Shown one piece after another: positions 10,661 to 24,700 of a DNA stretch of 64,000 nt. Source of the DNA: Atrichornis clamosus (taxonomy: Eukaryota; Chordata; Aves; Passeriformes; Menuridae); NCBI GenBank assembly GCA_013400975.1, contig WBMZ01011737.1, positions 1 through 64,000 on the forward strand, read 5' to 3'. The position numbers and the translations under genes are program-made. The notes beneath the pieces were generated by a model. That model was not told where the DNA came from. It did no database searches and saw only the letters and a program-made list of their open reading frames with translations. How positions within the stretch are numbered: position 1 is the stretch's first letter; every line of letters starts with the position of its first letter.

Positions 10661-13600
10661 GCCAGATCATTTTTTCAGATTAAATGCTGAACAATAATTC
10701 CTCAGCAAGTTCATCATTCAGCTGGAAGGTTTTTGGATCAAGGAGACACCCACGCGTAAGTCTAGAAAGGTTTAAAGGTGTTTGCAAGAATATAAGAGAA
10801 AAATCTTCTAGTATTTTTAGAAGCAAAAGGAAGTGCTTGTCAGATGGAGATGCAGGAACACTGACTAACTTGTTACCTAGCTGTTTGTGGAAAGAGATGT
10901 ACAATATATTAACTCCTGGACAGCATATTTTAAAAGTTTGCAAGGACTGCAGAAATTTATAGCTGCTTCACTTCCACTACTCAATCCTATCAATATAGTT
11001 TAAAGTAGTTCTGAGAAAGATATAATTCTTCTAATGGTTTAATCAATTTACGAACACTGCTTTTACTCCTATTTTCCCATGTGTAATAAATTGTTAATTA
11101 ATATGTGTCAGAAACACATGAAAAAAATGTTCCAGCCTGTGTGGGCTGCTGAGAAAAGGAGGTCATTTCTGAAAACCTACATAATCCATGTAAACTGATG
11201 GAGTTGAGACTCTGGAGCATAATCAGAGGTGTTACATCCCAAATAAACAGTAGTGCTCTGTTGTTTTGAATGCCTTTTTTTTCTAATTGTCCTTTGTGTT
11301 GCCCAGTGAATGCATCCATGAGCTCTTCATGGCTCAGTAATTCATGAAATTCTCTTTCCATTAAAAATAAATATACTGCATTTTATATCCTCGAGATGGA
11401 CCCCATATTTGATTGTCTTTTCCATAGCTGTGTATATTGAAAACTATAAAATTATAATACAACTATTAATCCCCTGTATCTGCTTGTACCTAATTTTTAT
11501 TAAAAATGTATTGTGCTCCAGCTGGCTCATAAATTACAATGTGGTAAAAAGGCTTCAGTTGGATTACTTCTGAAGGAGAACATATTGAAATAAAGAAAGG
11601 CTTACTGATTAATATTTTGACTTTATATACAGTGTTACTAAGGTAGAATCTTGATTACCATAGAAAAGAATTTGTAGTTAACTGTATTGCAGATCTGGTG
11701 AATGTAACAATGTGAAACTCAGGGAAAGTGGCATTTACCAAAGAAAACACATTATCATCACTCACTGATCAAATCTTTGAAGTCATCTTCTCCTTTTATG
11801 AATGACATTAAAAAACTTACTTTGTTTCAGCAGTAAATTAATGCATTTATAGGAATGTGGCAGAACCTGGAATCACACACCATCTGTTCTCTGTCTCTCA
11901 ATTGCTACCACTGATTGGTTTTGATAGCCTCTCTAAAAAAGGCCTAGAAATAGCTGAAATAGCTTTGTCTTTAGTTTTAATACCGTGAGAAGCAAAACTG
12001 CTTAATTATGTCTCATTTGGGAAGTAATGGAAAGGAGAAATGAGAATATTTGGCTTAGAATCAAATAGAGACCTCCTTTCCCATTTTGTAGGCTTAATAG
12101 TCAGCACAATTTGGAGGGTAAAATTTATAGATTAAAAAACACCCCATAGAACTCAGTGAGTGACCTGAGAAATTTATTCTGAAATCTTAATCGTTCTAAC
12201 CCTCACTTGCAATCCAAGACCAAAAACACAAGCTAAACTCACAGAGTGCACCCAGTCATTAAACTGAAGGTTGTGACTGTTCATAGGGGCAGAAGGTCAC
12301 TGGAAAATGGTGACACAGGCACTTGGATTATGTGGGCTTGGGCACAGCCTGCATGAGGCCTGGTAGCTCCATTTTTCATCCTGAAACAGTTTGACTGCAA
12401 ACTTTTATTTTCCATAAAAAACCCCAAACTTGGTTTCTGAAATAGCCCTTTGAATTCTTTTGTCTGTCTCACATATTCTTTCATTCTTTGCACACATGCA
12501 CACGATGCTATGCTCCACTTTCATTGATAAGATGACAGAGAAGGTGAATTTTCTCTCACATTTGTGAGTTAAATAAGTCCCCATTATTTTCTGTACTTTG
12601 TTCCTGAAGTTTTGCCAATAAGCATGTTGGCTTTATCAGCTATGTAGGATTGAAGATGCTGTCATGGTGTTAGACCACATACCAAGATGCAGGACTGCAT
12701 ATGTTTTAAATTTTCCAGTTATTTGCCTTGTCCTTTTTGGTCAGCTAAAGACTCAGGAGAACACCATCAAGCAATGAGAAAGAAATGTAGTATTGGAAAC
12801 AGCAGTGGCAGCTGCATAACACAGAAAGAAAAGATTATTTAACGTCTGCCTTCCACAATGTTTTGGGCCAGCCATACAAAGAGATTTACATGTGCTCTCT
12901 GAAGATGTCAGTGTAAGAACATAAGCATTATCTTTGATGTACCATAATGCTGACTGACAAGATATACACATGATAACACTACTTTAGAAAGTAAAGTGGT
13001 ATCCTTTTTGATCACAGGTATTTACAGCCAGATGTAAAGCCAAATTCATTACCTTCTTTATCTCATAACAAAGAAGTAGCACAGGGGAATGAATACAGAG
13101 TGAATACTGAGTAGTGAAACAAATAAAAATAACCAGACATATTTTGATGCCCTGCAGTATTCCTGATCGTTCTGCCCCCTTGGACAGCCAGGCTCCCAAG
13201 GCTGACCTGTATATGTGGCACCTGGATGAAACACAGGGTATGGCTTCGCACCACACTGGAGCTTGAAAAAGTAATTTATTTGCATTTATGTGTATCTTCC
13301 ATTTTTTTAATTCATTATGATCTATTTTTTCAGGCAAATCCTCTGCAGTTTCTGTCCTTGGTTTTTAAGAGTGTTTGAACAACAACCGACTACGGCATCT
13401 TTGCTCACAGCTCTTTCTAGTCCTGGCACTATGGAAAAGGGAGAGCAAACAGGCATGTAGCAATTAATAGAGAGACCTTCACTGGAGCCAATCCAGCTGA
13501 GTGAGGCTATTTGAGGAAAACATTAAGAAAACAGTTCCAATGATTGGAACATTTAGTTTTCCATTCCTTTCAGAATTTTTGCTCCAGTGCCTCCCTCCTG

Positions 13601-13796
13601 CCTTTACTTTGCTTTCTTTCTCTGTCCACAAGTGAAACACAAGGCACTGTGACCACAACTCACATGAGAAAAGAGAGCTATAAGTACAGGCTGAAATGTC
13701 TTGTTTTTCTAAGTAAAAAAGGAGGAAAGATATCCCACACTAAGAGGATACATCTTGGGGTTTAAATCCTCTTGGAGTTTAAAATTCACATTAAGT
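10661..13796. other. AT-rich unique non-coding DNA, no gene seen
   Basis: No coding, RNA or transposon signature was recognised. Two open frames near 10684-10962 and 10680-10943 are mirror images on opposite strands. The frames at 12984-13337 (three nested, minus) have no domain. The segment 11370-11680 is particularly AT-rich. Confidence 0.6.
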
Positions 13797-13820
13797 TTAA
13801 ATTTTAATTTTAAAATTTAA
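13797..13820. repeat. AT-only inverted repeat, 10-bp arms
   Basis: The arms TTAAATTTTA and TAAAATTTAA are perfectly complementary around a 4-nt ATTT loop. They sit in a run made almost only of A and T (about 13775-13850) and could extrude as a cruciform. Low complexity makes chance origin likely. Confidence 0.6.
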
Positions 13821-16800
13821 TTTTCTTGAAATTGAAAATTTGCTCCAATGAGCAAAAAGGGGACTAGCTTCACCTTAAAATATATATTAGGATTTATGAA
13901 TGACAACTGAGAAAACTGTTTCACAAAAGTGTTACTCCGTTCACACAAGCCCTGAGGGGCCACTGCCCTGGGGGGGCTGAACTCTATTAAAGAAGTACAA
14001 GTGTCTTCAGCATAATCCACTTCACTCACTCAGCAGCAATATCCTGTAGGCAGGTATGGTGCCCAACACTTCCTAGTGCTGGGATTTGAGGCAGTTTGGT
14101 GTATCCAACTGAGTAACCTCCAGCACTGTCCTGACTTGTGTGGGGACACTCTTTTTTCTTGCCTCCAAATCAGCTCCTCCTTTTATAGCAGCAGGAAAAC
14201 AAGGCCTGAAGTTCCCTGTATTCGATGCTTCTCAACATATCCAAGCTTGCAAATGAGTAATGAAATATGGCACCTGTGGAATATGTAACAGGATTAAAAA
14301 TGGTGAAATATTAAACAGGGGAGAGAAATCAGTAGCTGTGTGCATTCATTATTGCTTTGCTAAAAGCTGTCCTAAGGGATTTCACGCACAGAATTTTAGA
14401 TTTGTATGGATGAACAATCCCTAGGTATAGTGGCTGAACAATTTCTAAATATACACTGGTGCTCCTTTAGTCTTGGAGCCAACTCTTCCATTGATTCACA
14501 AACTATACACGTATCCTGCTGGGATGGGCCAGGCTCACTCTGAAGGAGCCCTCTGCTGTGAGATCCGTGGTTAATGGGTCTCTAGGAGATTTTGGAACTG
14601 TACCTTTTAACTCATGTTATTGCGCTTTGAAGGTGCACGAAGGCTCAGCACACTTAGATGCACCTCAGAGCTTCCTCAAAACACCTTGGGCTCTGTCCTA
14701 CACACATCGATTGATGGAGCCATTAAGGCCTGAATGGACAGACAGTAATGATTCCATTTGGACCCATCCAATTTCAATGACATTGTCTCATACAATTCCA
14801 TTAACATTGGAGCTGCTACAACCTCGGTGACAGATTATTATTTCTTTTAAAAAAGGAAAAGGAAATTAACACAATATATTGAATTGCACTGAATTGAGAC
14901 AATAAATAATGGAATGTACCAGACACTAACCTCTCCCTTCTGTAATTCCAGGAGGAAAAATAGACATATTTACCACAAAGTTGATGACATATGTAGCACT
15001 TACCTTAAAATATGTGGCAAATCCTTATAACATATGGGTAGAATTATACAACTGGCTAGATCTCATATTGACTGCAATTTAACTTCAGGTGTAGAATTAG
15101 ACAGAAAGTATCTGTCTATATCTATCTAACAATGCTCATTGCTCTAGTCACTGAGCAAAACACACTGCTAAGTCCTCTACAAGGAAGAAACAAATTTAAA
15201 TAGTTAAGTTTTTCAGAAGACACAAAGGACCAGAGGCAAAACGAAGTGGGACCCACAACTCCCTACATGAATATTTGTGTGGACAGAGGAAAGGATGGCA
15301 TAGGTAAGTGCACCCAGAAGCCAACCTCTTCTTCCTGGGCTGCCTGAGGGCAAAATCTGAGCAGCTCTATTCCCCAAGTGGAACATAGCATACAGGAAGA
15401 TCTGGTATGAAAACTTTTGTTTGTCTAAAAGGATGTTTTGATGAAGTTTTTTAATATAAATCACAGTCTCTGACAGATCCACCCCCATGGTTCATCTGAT
15501 CCTGATGGGAATCTGCATAGTTCCATTGATATTAAGCAGTACTGGTGCAATTTGTACTATCTGAAGAGTTTGATGCTAAAAATAACACATTAGTCCTTGG
15601 GCTGGCTTGCTGGATTCAGCTTCAGAATGAATGTAGTGGTCTTGGATGATTCAGGTTGTAGTAGTTATTCCCAGTCAATATACAGCACCTCAAGAAACAT
15701 TTCTTGAATGCACAAGCACACATTAGTGTAGTGATACCAAGAGGGACCATGATAAGAAGCTGTGACTTCCATCTCCACGATATTGTCCACTCCTTAATCC
15801 TGGTTTTCTAGCCCGTTGACTAATTCCTCTGCATCCGTAGTGTGGCAGTTTGCTATCTGCTACATTCAGAGACAGTGAGGCTGTTCCTTTTCCTCAAATC
15901 CCTCGTTTCCAGTGTCCAGTGCTTCAGGAATCAGTGGCTCTGTTGCAGTTCCCTGTCCTTTGCAGTCAGAGATTAGACAAAGGAAGCACAGGGGCCATTT
16001 CTACAGCATTCAGGGGAGTTCAAGACCCCTCACATAAACTCCTTTTCCTTCCATGGAGATAACAGTTTACTGCAGTATCAGAGAGCAAATAATCAGATGT
16101 GGCTTTTGGCAATGCCTGACAACACGAGGTCTGATGGAAATGTGAAGTTCCAGCTGCTGAAGGAACTCCCCACTTTTTTCAAGCTTTTCTTGTCAATAAA
16201 TTTGGTGATTGAATTACTGTCTCCAAATTTCTGTGGGCCTTGAGTCTTTGACCCTTAATACTTTCTACATAGATTTTCTTTATGTTTATTACAATCAAAC
16301 AATTTTATGTTAGCAGGGCACATTTGTGTGTTTCTCGTTTGGTTTTTTGAGTAGCCATTTGTTCTTGTGACCAATTGGTTAGTGGTTTGGGGTTTTTTAA
16401 AATCTGTATCTTTCCTGCCCCAATCTGAAGCCCTAGAACACATAAAATACATGAATTCCAGACCTTATGACTTATCTCACTTGCAGCTATGTCTGATATA
16501 AAAAGTCTGCTCACCAATGCTTTCCCTTGCCGGGCTGGTGGATGGATGCTCAGGGAGGTTTGCCCTGCACACATCTCACTCTCGAGTCCAACCTTTCTGT
16601 GGCTGGAGCCCCAGTCCATCCAGCTTCTCACAATGCCAGAACAGCTGCTCACACTGAAAGTGCATCTGTTTGAAATGTAACTAGGCTCATACTGGGAAGT
16701 GAGTTTCAGCTTTAATTAGAATGGGAGAACTTTTCTCTCTAACCTTTCAGGAGTGCTCTCTGCAGGGCTGCCTATCTACGTGTGTACCTCTTTTCCTTTG

Positions 16801-18589
16801 TTTACTTTAAATATGCACAGTCTACACAGAGTTGTGGGCACCAAAGGGGAAACTTGTGCCTGATGCAGTGACAGAGGAAAGAAGACATGTTCCCTGCTCC
16901 CAGGTCTGGCATCCCCGACACCATCATGCAGTCCCTGCTGTGCGGGTGAGAGCATGTGGGGCAGGATGGAGCAAGGGAAGAGCATGATGGGAGAAGTGAT
17001 GGCAATTTTGGTGGAATTCAACTGCTGTTGACTGCGAGGTGTTAACACAAAACTTAAGCAACTGCCTGATATTTTGCAAGAGAAAAGTTTAATCTCGATG
17101 GGAAAAAACCATTCTCTCTTTAACCTGCTCATATCTGCATTTTTACTTCATTGTTTCTGCAGATTCATTTCTGCAGCTGTGGAAATAAAATCGCTGGAAT
17201 GCCTGTGGCTGGCTGTTTTCATCATACTGTCTGTAGGCTGTAGTTGAGTATTACCACAGAGTCAGCAGTGGGGTTAGTGTTAGTTGTGGATCTGCAAAGC
17301 CTTTCTTCGTAATATTCACCTTTTGGTACTCTTAAGTTGCCTTCGTGGAGGCATTGATATTATTGTGTAATCTCAGGAGTGGTTCATTGCACACTAAGAC
17401 CATTTTTTCAGCCTCTTCAGGTACTACAAGTATCAATGGGGATTTTCCCAATCCCTTAATTCACACAATGGAGGAGTTTTATTTTACTGTAAATCATCTT
17501 TTTCATAGGTTAGTTGATTTTTCTGTAACATTATCAGGATACAGGAAACAGCACCAATAAAAGCTCTAAGAACAGAAATTAAAAATCCCAAGGATGAGGA
17601 GAGATGACACACTGAGTTCTGATCAGCAGGGATCTCCACACATTCTTCTTGCCTTGAGGGAAAAAGAGGGATTCACTATTTTCACTTTCCCTTGTGATCT
17701 GACCCCATCTGGCTCCTGCCAGCATGAGCTTCCAACTGCACACGAAGGTTTGTGTTCTGCTCCAAGCACTAAGCTTGTATTTATTAATAAACTCTCATAA
17801 ATCACTGATTTTGAAACAATTTTGTACAAACAGCAGAATTTTTCATAAGATTTAGACACAATGAGGATCTGAATTTCACTTTAGATCACTTCAGAAGGAG
17901 GAGCTTTGTAACATATCCTATTAGCTTTACAGAGTTTGGGGTATGTGTGTGTGTTTATGTATTTGTAAAGTTAACTTTATAGTTGGTTATGTATTCAAAC
18001 ACAGGGGAAGGAGGAAAACAATCAGGCTCCATCAGTGTAACCTATCAATTTAAATTGTTCCACTTATAAAGAAATTGACACATTCATTTATACATATTGT
18101 TAATTATCTTCATCGTGGTGATCTAAATATTCCTCACAGCTAAATGGCTGCAACATCTTGGATTATTCTGAATTTAAAGGGGAAAAAAAAGAAATGGAAA
18201 AAGGCACGTACACAACATAATGAAATTCTCGTGGGCTTAAAAACATTTCTGCATATTCTGGGCTTCTATAAAGCCATTTAAATGAAAGGGAAAAAAATAA
18301 AAAAGAAAAACTTGCCTTAAAGATGCACACAGACATAAAAACTTATTCCCCATGGAAATTGTGCCTCTAAATGACAATTCACTTTTATGAACAGCTTTAT
18401 TACAAAATAGATTTCCTGCAGCTAATTTCGTCTGTTGTCCCACTCTGCTGGTACTTTCCACTGCCTCCCTAACTTCTTGTTATCTAAGTAGGGGTACATT
18501 AATTGCTATATGATGTAAGAGAGTGGGCTGCATGCCAGAGCCATAAGCAGGGAAGCATTTTGCCTGGCAGGTCTCACTGACGATGCCTG
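13821..18589. other. Unique non-coding DNA, no gene seen
   Basis: No gene or transposon recognised. Open frames up to 118 codons (16776-17132 minus) lack any family signature and overlap other frames. A short TG-rich run lies at 17943-17955. The segment 18040-18300 is AT-rich. Confidence 0.6.
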
Positions 18590-18960
18590 CCCCCAGCTGA
18601 CTGTGTAGCAGTATTTAAGCAATATTTCCATGTGATGGATTAAGTGTCATTGATGGATGTGGGTAATGGAATCTCCCGAGTGTCATTTTAACAAGACGTA
18701 TATGTTGTTGGACGTATTTCACAAGTCTCTGTAATAATGCATTAGTCTCACTGAGAAGGAATAGGTGATTAGTAGCACTAATTAGAAAGTTCTTGGAGAC
18801 AGACTTTGGTTGATGAAGTACGGTGTGAGCTTTCAGTCATTAACAATACTGCAATGAGTTCAAGGTGGAATCAATCTAGGAGGGTGATTGCAGAGATGAC
18901 ATTAAAAATTATACATTCCTTATTAATATATTGATTTGCATTCTAAATTAAGTGATGGCA
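18590..18960. promoter_or_regulatory. Candidate conserved non-coding element
   Basis: About 370 bp, depleted of repeats and of long open frames, dense in homeodomain-type TAAT/ATTA cores (for example CACTAATTAG near 18777, TCATTAAC near 18838, ATTAATATATTGATTTGC near 18921). This texture resembles vertebrate developmental enhancers in gene deserts. The call rests on impression, since no alignment was possible. Confidence 0.2.
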
Positions 18961-21777
18961 TTTAATAAAGAAGGAAAAGAAGAAAGGAATTATTTTTTCT
19001 GTTTTATTTGCTGTGTGAGTGATGTGTAGCTCAGTTTCCAAGTGAAGAGTTTAATCTTCTGTTATCTGCAGCAAGACATGCATTTATGGTAAGAGAAAAA
19101 AAGGAGCACAACAGAGGGAATTACCTAGTGCCTGGGATAACTCATTATCTTGGATCTGGGTGGGCTGGAAAGCCTTTCACAAACATTGCCAGTCATTTCT
19201 GTGTGGCAAAAGTGAAGAAGAAATCAATTTCTCATTCTGCAATTTCCATTTCCAATTACCAAAGCTGGGGGAATCTTGGAAATGGATGAGAAATGGATAA
19301 TATTTATGGTTCCATTCAAAATGTTCACCCATCTGGACCAATCCTTGCTGGGAAATAACCCTGAACCCAGCCATCAGGAGACCACATGCTGTCTTTGCTG
19401 AATTGGGCTGGAGGCAATAGCTAGCTATCTCTGCTTCCAATCCCACACGTTAGTGTCGAGTGGCTCAACAACAGTTTCATTCCATTAAATCACATCTCAG
19501 CCCAGCCAGTAGTTGGAGCCCCTGCATGGAAGGAAGGAAAGTCTGGATTTGTGGAACCATTCAGCAGCAAAGTCACTTTGTCTCATTCCAGTCCTTGCCC
19601 AAACAGCCCTTAAACCTTTGGTACCACCGCGCTGGTAACATCTGCATGTCGCTCCTCTTATGCCGCCATACAAATGAGCATCTCGTCCTGTTCTGGAACT
19701 GGACATAGCACGCAAGGCAGTATTTTGAGTTGGTTCCTACACTGAAAAAAACCCAACTCCATTCCACCAAAAAAACCAAAGATGCCAAGATCCTCAGGAT
19801 GGAGATGCATCACAAAGGAATCCTGCGTGGTGGAGCTTCCTGCATGTGCTCGACTGCCCGAGTCAGGGAATGTCACTGGGCAGGTGCTCTCACCCTGGCT
19901 GGCTGGCATGTGCCAGAGCAAGCCCACAGGTGAGCAGCAGTGAGGTTCTGAAATGTTTTTCTTCTTCTTTTTTACTGATCAAAAAGATGCCTTTGTGATG
20001 CTTCTCAGTGATTAGCTCCATCCCAAAGAGGACGACCCTGACACTCAGACACCCAGAGAGCAGGGCACAGCAGTGAAGGTGTGGGGGATGTATGTCCATT
20101 TTGCAACTGGGCAGGAAGGGTGACGGGGCAGGCCTGAGCAATTGCACTGCCTAGAGATGTCGGTGGAGAAGATGCCTGTGCTCCCTGAGTGCACAGTCTG
20201 TGTGTGTCTGTGGGCTGGACAAAGATGAAACCACAAGTGTAACGTGGCTGTCAGCAACACCAGGATTAAATTCAGGCAGGATTAAATTCTTGTATCCTCT
20301 GGGTGCAGAGCTGTGGTTACCATCAGCAGGGAGGAGTGTGCACCACATGGGACAGGCTCCTGCTGAGAAGCATCTCCATTGCACCTCAGAGAATCCTTTG
20401 AGAATTGCAGCTGCATCATTTTCAGTCACTTAAGTACAAGAATTCAGAGGCTTCCCATTGCCTGAAGAAAGGGAGTAGGTCTGGAGGCAAGTAAAACTCC
20501 TGCTAGCTGTGATGTGTGGTGCTACGAAAAGCTGTCTCCAGTACTGTGTCACCTTATCTCAAGCCCTTGGCATCTGGGAGCTGGTCTGTGGCTTCGTATC
20601 TTCAATGATGCTACACAAGCTCCCTGATCCCGCTGGGACCTGCCTTTAGAGAGACATCAATCCACTGTGTCTAGCCTATGCTCTTCTTCCTTACTAAAAC
20701 ACAGAGTTAGATGCATAGATGTGGTGTCAAACTCCACGTTATATCATTATTCTTTTGCAATATTATCTTGCATATGCAGCTTAGGACTAATCCCTAATAA
20801 AGGCCTCTTCTGTCTGCCACTATTTTTGGAGGTTCAGCTCCCTTTTCTCCTTTGTCCTATTGCACTTAGCTGTTTCAAACTATTATTTGAATTATTCTCC
20901 AAGACTTGAATAGAAGTACATCATACACGTGCCAAGTGAAGACAGCTAATTTGTGACCTCCATGCCTCCCAAATGTGCAGTGGCTTTGTGTTCAGGTAAT
21001 TTCACAGCAATCCAGTGTAACTTAACTTCAGACAACATGGACACATTGAAGGGGACACACAGGCTGCAGGTAAAGATACCTTTAGGTGTGCTTTCTTCCA
21101 AGTTTGGGAACTGATGCAGCCTCAGATCTCAGCCTGAAGCAGAGTTGTGGTGTGGCTGAGAGACATCACACGTGGGATCTCATAAGCTCACCCAGACTTA
21201 CACACCAGACAGAGCAAGACGTGCTGGAAAGGGCTGCTTCTCTCTATGTCAGCAACAGAATTTACCACATTAAAACACAAAGGTTGTGAGACTGATGCCT
21301 GCTTCCTCCTTTACTTTATCTCTGTGTCATGCACACATCTATCACATGCATTAAACCCACATTTTGTCCTTAAAATCATCTGTCTGGAGAAAGGGATGAA
21401 CAGATAACTTTCTGCTCCTCAGGGAAAACTGTGTTTTGGGATAGGTTCTCCCTTAAGCTTCTCCATGTTGAAGGAGGCTTCACAGCACAGCCTGTATCAC
21501 TTGCTAAGGTAATAAGAACTGGAGAGTCCCTCAGTGGCACAGGACATCTGGGTTTATGGGAAGGAAAGTGGTAAGCTGGGAAAACAGGTGTCCAGAACTG
21601 AAGCTGAGCCTTTCAAGAGTTACATTTTTAGCAGATGCTCAGGACTGAGTTCTGCTGGTTGATAATTAGCAGAATGGGCATGAGAAATCTGCCCCAGCCA
21701 CAAATGCCTTTTGAAGATTCTGCATTTCTGATGAGTTATTCAGATCATTTTGAGAGAAGACTTTCTTTTCACTGGTT
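18961..21777. other. Unique non-coding DNA, no gene seen
   Basis: The part 19450-20450 is richer in G and C and crowded with short open frames on both strands (up to 92 codons), none with recognisable domains. A two-copy 16-bp tandem repeat sits at 20261-20292. No transposon was recognised. Confidence 0.6.
20261..20292 (+). repeat. Two-copy 16-bp tandem repeat
   Basis: CAGGATTAAATTC occurs twice (20261-20273 and 20277-20289) with a 16-bp period. This looks like a small slippage or microhomology duplication. Each copy contains a GATTA core. Confidence 0.8.
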
Positions 21778-21797
21778 AAAAAAAAAAAAAAAAAAAA
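21778..21797 (+). repeat. Homopolymer A20
   Basis: Twenty consecutive A's, followed by GAAGCAGCAG. No processed transcript or SINE body is recognisable upstream, so I do not read it as a retroposon tail. Confidence 0.85.
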
Positions 21798-24700
21798 GAA
21801 GCAGCAGATGGTTTCTATTGCAAAAACCCACACCAAAAAACATCTGCTCAGAGATTTCCCAGAGAATTTTTGGAGCCTGTCCCCTGAGTGCCTGACTGCA
21901 GACCTGGCATGCCTCAGTTTTGATGTCTGAAGGCACAGAGATTTAACAACTCACCCTGTATGTGCTAGGGAGAAATTAAACACTGCACCCTGCAAGGAAG
22001 AAACAGGGTCAGTAAGAGTTAGCAAATCCTTTTAAGAAGCCTGAGTCAGAACCGAAAGACCCTCTTTAATCAAAAGATTTCTCCAAATCTTGCCTTGTCT
22101 TATAGATTAGAGTCAAGTAAAAACTCTGCAAGGAATTTATCTTTTTTCAACTAGAATTCTGCTAAATTTTGGATGCCAGCCCACACTTAAAAATTAGGAA
22201 GCTAATTTCAAGTATCTTTTCAGATATTTTTATGAGCAATAGAGCTGTTTACAAGAACACATGTGCATAAGAGGCCTTATTAAAGGAAGAAAAATATATT
22301 TTCTGAACCCTTTCAAGTATCAAAAAGGAAGGACACCAGTGTGTAGGAAAGTAATGGGAATTTCAAACAACTTTTATGTTTGAACATAAAGAAGTTACGA
22401 GCTTATTTAAGCACAAGGAGTGGTGGCCAGAAGATAAACTATGAAAACCTGGGGATTTCACAGAGGGAATTTCATAGTTAATTCCTTTGGTTTTTTGTGC
22501 TTATTCCTCTAGCATTCTGTGCAGGAAGGACAGAAGGGCTGTTGGGAGACCTAAGGCAGGTTTAAAAGCTCTCTGTTTTGTCTCTGCTAATTGCTGCCTT
22601 TGGAAATTCACATGTAAAAAAAAAAGGAAAAAAAAAGGAAAACCAAACAACAACAATAACAGAAAAAAACTCAACACAAAAAAGAAGAACTTCAGCTACA
22701 ATCTCCGAGAGGTGGAAAGACAAGTGTTAAGCTGAAGTCACAGAATCTGTCTTGCTCAGGTTTCTCACTCCAGAATGAGCAACTCTTGCAGGGAAGGGTA
22801 AAGAGTTCCTCTCTGTTCATCTCTCTGCTTCCCCAGAATCTCAGAACAACCTGTGCCTTCCTGATTAATTCCCTTCAGGAAAAAGAAGCAGTAGATTTAA
22901 ACTCTTTTTAAGAAAAATATGAATCAGTCAATGCTCCTGGCACCACAGGATCATTCCTAGAAGTACCTGTCTCAAAGTGTTTGCAAGAAGGTGTTTTGAG
23001 TAGGTGTGCATTGATGTAAAATATGGCCTTCCTCCTTCTTATTGCTCAGCTGCTGAAAGTACCTTTGTGAGTAATCCATCTCAAAAAGCCCTTTGCAGCT
23101 TTCCATGACATTTGGCCCTTGCAAAGGACTTGATTTTACATGGAGATCCATTTTGTCACAAGTACAGAAATTATGATGCCCTTATTCATTAACGACTGTA
23201 TGTCCTTTATCAAAACAATACTTTTTGCAAAAAGCAGAAAGAAATATTTGGAAATGTAGCATTCCTTATCAGGATGTTCAATTGCTGTGGATTTGAATCT
23301 GAACACATTGTGATTTTCTCACTTCATAGCCAAAAGAGTGATCTATTTCTCTGGGGTTTTCTCTCATACCAAACCAAAAGTCAAAGAAAGATCAGAGGAA
23401 TTGTATCCTCTAGCTGTGACAACTGTTGGCTATAAAGGATTCCAGGGTGGTGACCCTCTCAGACTTGTGCACCTCACTTTTAACTACCTTAGGCCGGGAT
23501 ATGTAAATCCAACCTGTGGGGTCTGAGCCTGCCTCTGAATGTTGGTAGTTTGAAAGGTGACAGGGACAGATGTTGATGTGATGTGTAGCATATACAGTGT
23601 ATAACAACAAGTCCATGAAGAAATGAGACTTTTTTCACTTGATCTTCTTGTGGAGGGGCTCCTTTCTGCCTTTGATGGACACCAGCCTTCTGGCATTGTC
23701 ATCAAGGCTGTCATTAACATTTTGATTCTGACTCCTTCTGTGCATATTCTTTAGCTTTTTAGTTTTGGATCAGGCTGTTCTTTTGAAGCACATTATCGGG
23801 GTTTTTTTCCTACTTACCACACTTTGGCTGATGTTAAAGAGCAGTCTTGAAGCACACAAATCGGATTTCTTTTTGGCTGAAACTAAGCTGGAAGATGCTT
23901 TCCAGATGCGCGCCAGTGTGCAGCTGCTAAAGGGAAATCCATGCATGACACCAGGGCTGCTCGGGAATGAAGCCCCTCGCACCACAGAATGTGAATATTG
24001 GGTGCTCAGAGGTTTATTGAGGTTTATTTCTGCAGGCCCTCTCCTGCCAGAGCTCAACCTGCAGCTTGACCAGATGTATTCCTCAATAAAAAAGTTAGAG
24101 AAGAGGTCTGAGGCATGGCTCTACCAGGCAGGACTGATGCTGTTAAGGAGCTGAATCCCTTCTGTAGCTCCTGCAGCTTACACAGCACAGTTTATCTGAC
24201 AGGAGTTGTCATATTGGAGAAGTACTGAGCCTGTAGTTTACTGAAATCCATCCCAGCCAGGTAGACCTTTGCTTTCAGGCAGTCTGTGAGAAAAGTTTTC
24301 TATGTCGTTTGAACAAAGAGCCACTTTTTCATGAAAAGCGGGGAGCAGTTTTTCTATATCACAAGCTATGTGGAAGGGCTTATAAACTTCTCCTTGAGTG
24401 GAGCCTGCTTGCACACTTGATATAAATTTAATCGTTAAACATGCCATTCTTTTTTATTAAAATAATAACATCTTCCAGGCATTCAAGCTGAGTTTCTTGA
24501 AACTCAGCAGTTTTACCTGTTTATTTATGGTAACATCAAAGTATGGGCACTCTCATTACAGTCTGTAAATAACCAGGGTTATGTCCTTGATCAGTGAAAT
24601 ATTAGAGTGTTGTATGAGTGGGAGTGTCTGGGAGGCTATAAAGTGCACTGAAAATAATTACCTTTTTTTTTTTTTATTTTAGTATTTTTGATAATACAGT

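Noticed and set aside
21778..21797. A20 as the tail of a processed pseudogene or SINE
   Set aside because: No transcript-like body or target-site duplication was recognised upstream. The same holds for the A20 at 34570 and the T21 at 41820.
23765..24154. 129-codon frame with hydrophobic N-terminus resembling a signal anchor
   Set aside because: The rest shows no domain, and no upstream promoter or flanking exon was found. A hydrophobic stretch is easily produced by T-rich DNA.
24663..24684. Polypyrimidine tract and AG resembling a strong splice acceptor
   Set aside because: The sequence that follows has no paired donor giving a convincing open exon. The tract is better explained as a T-run.
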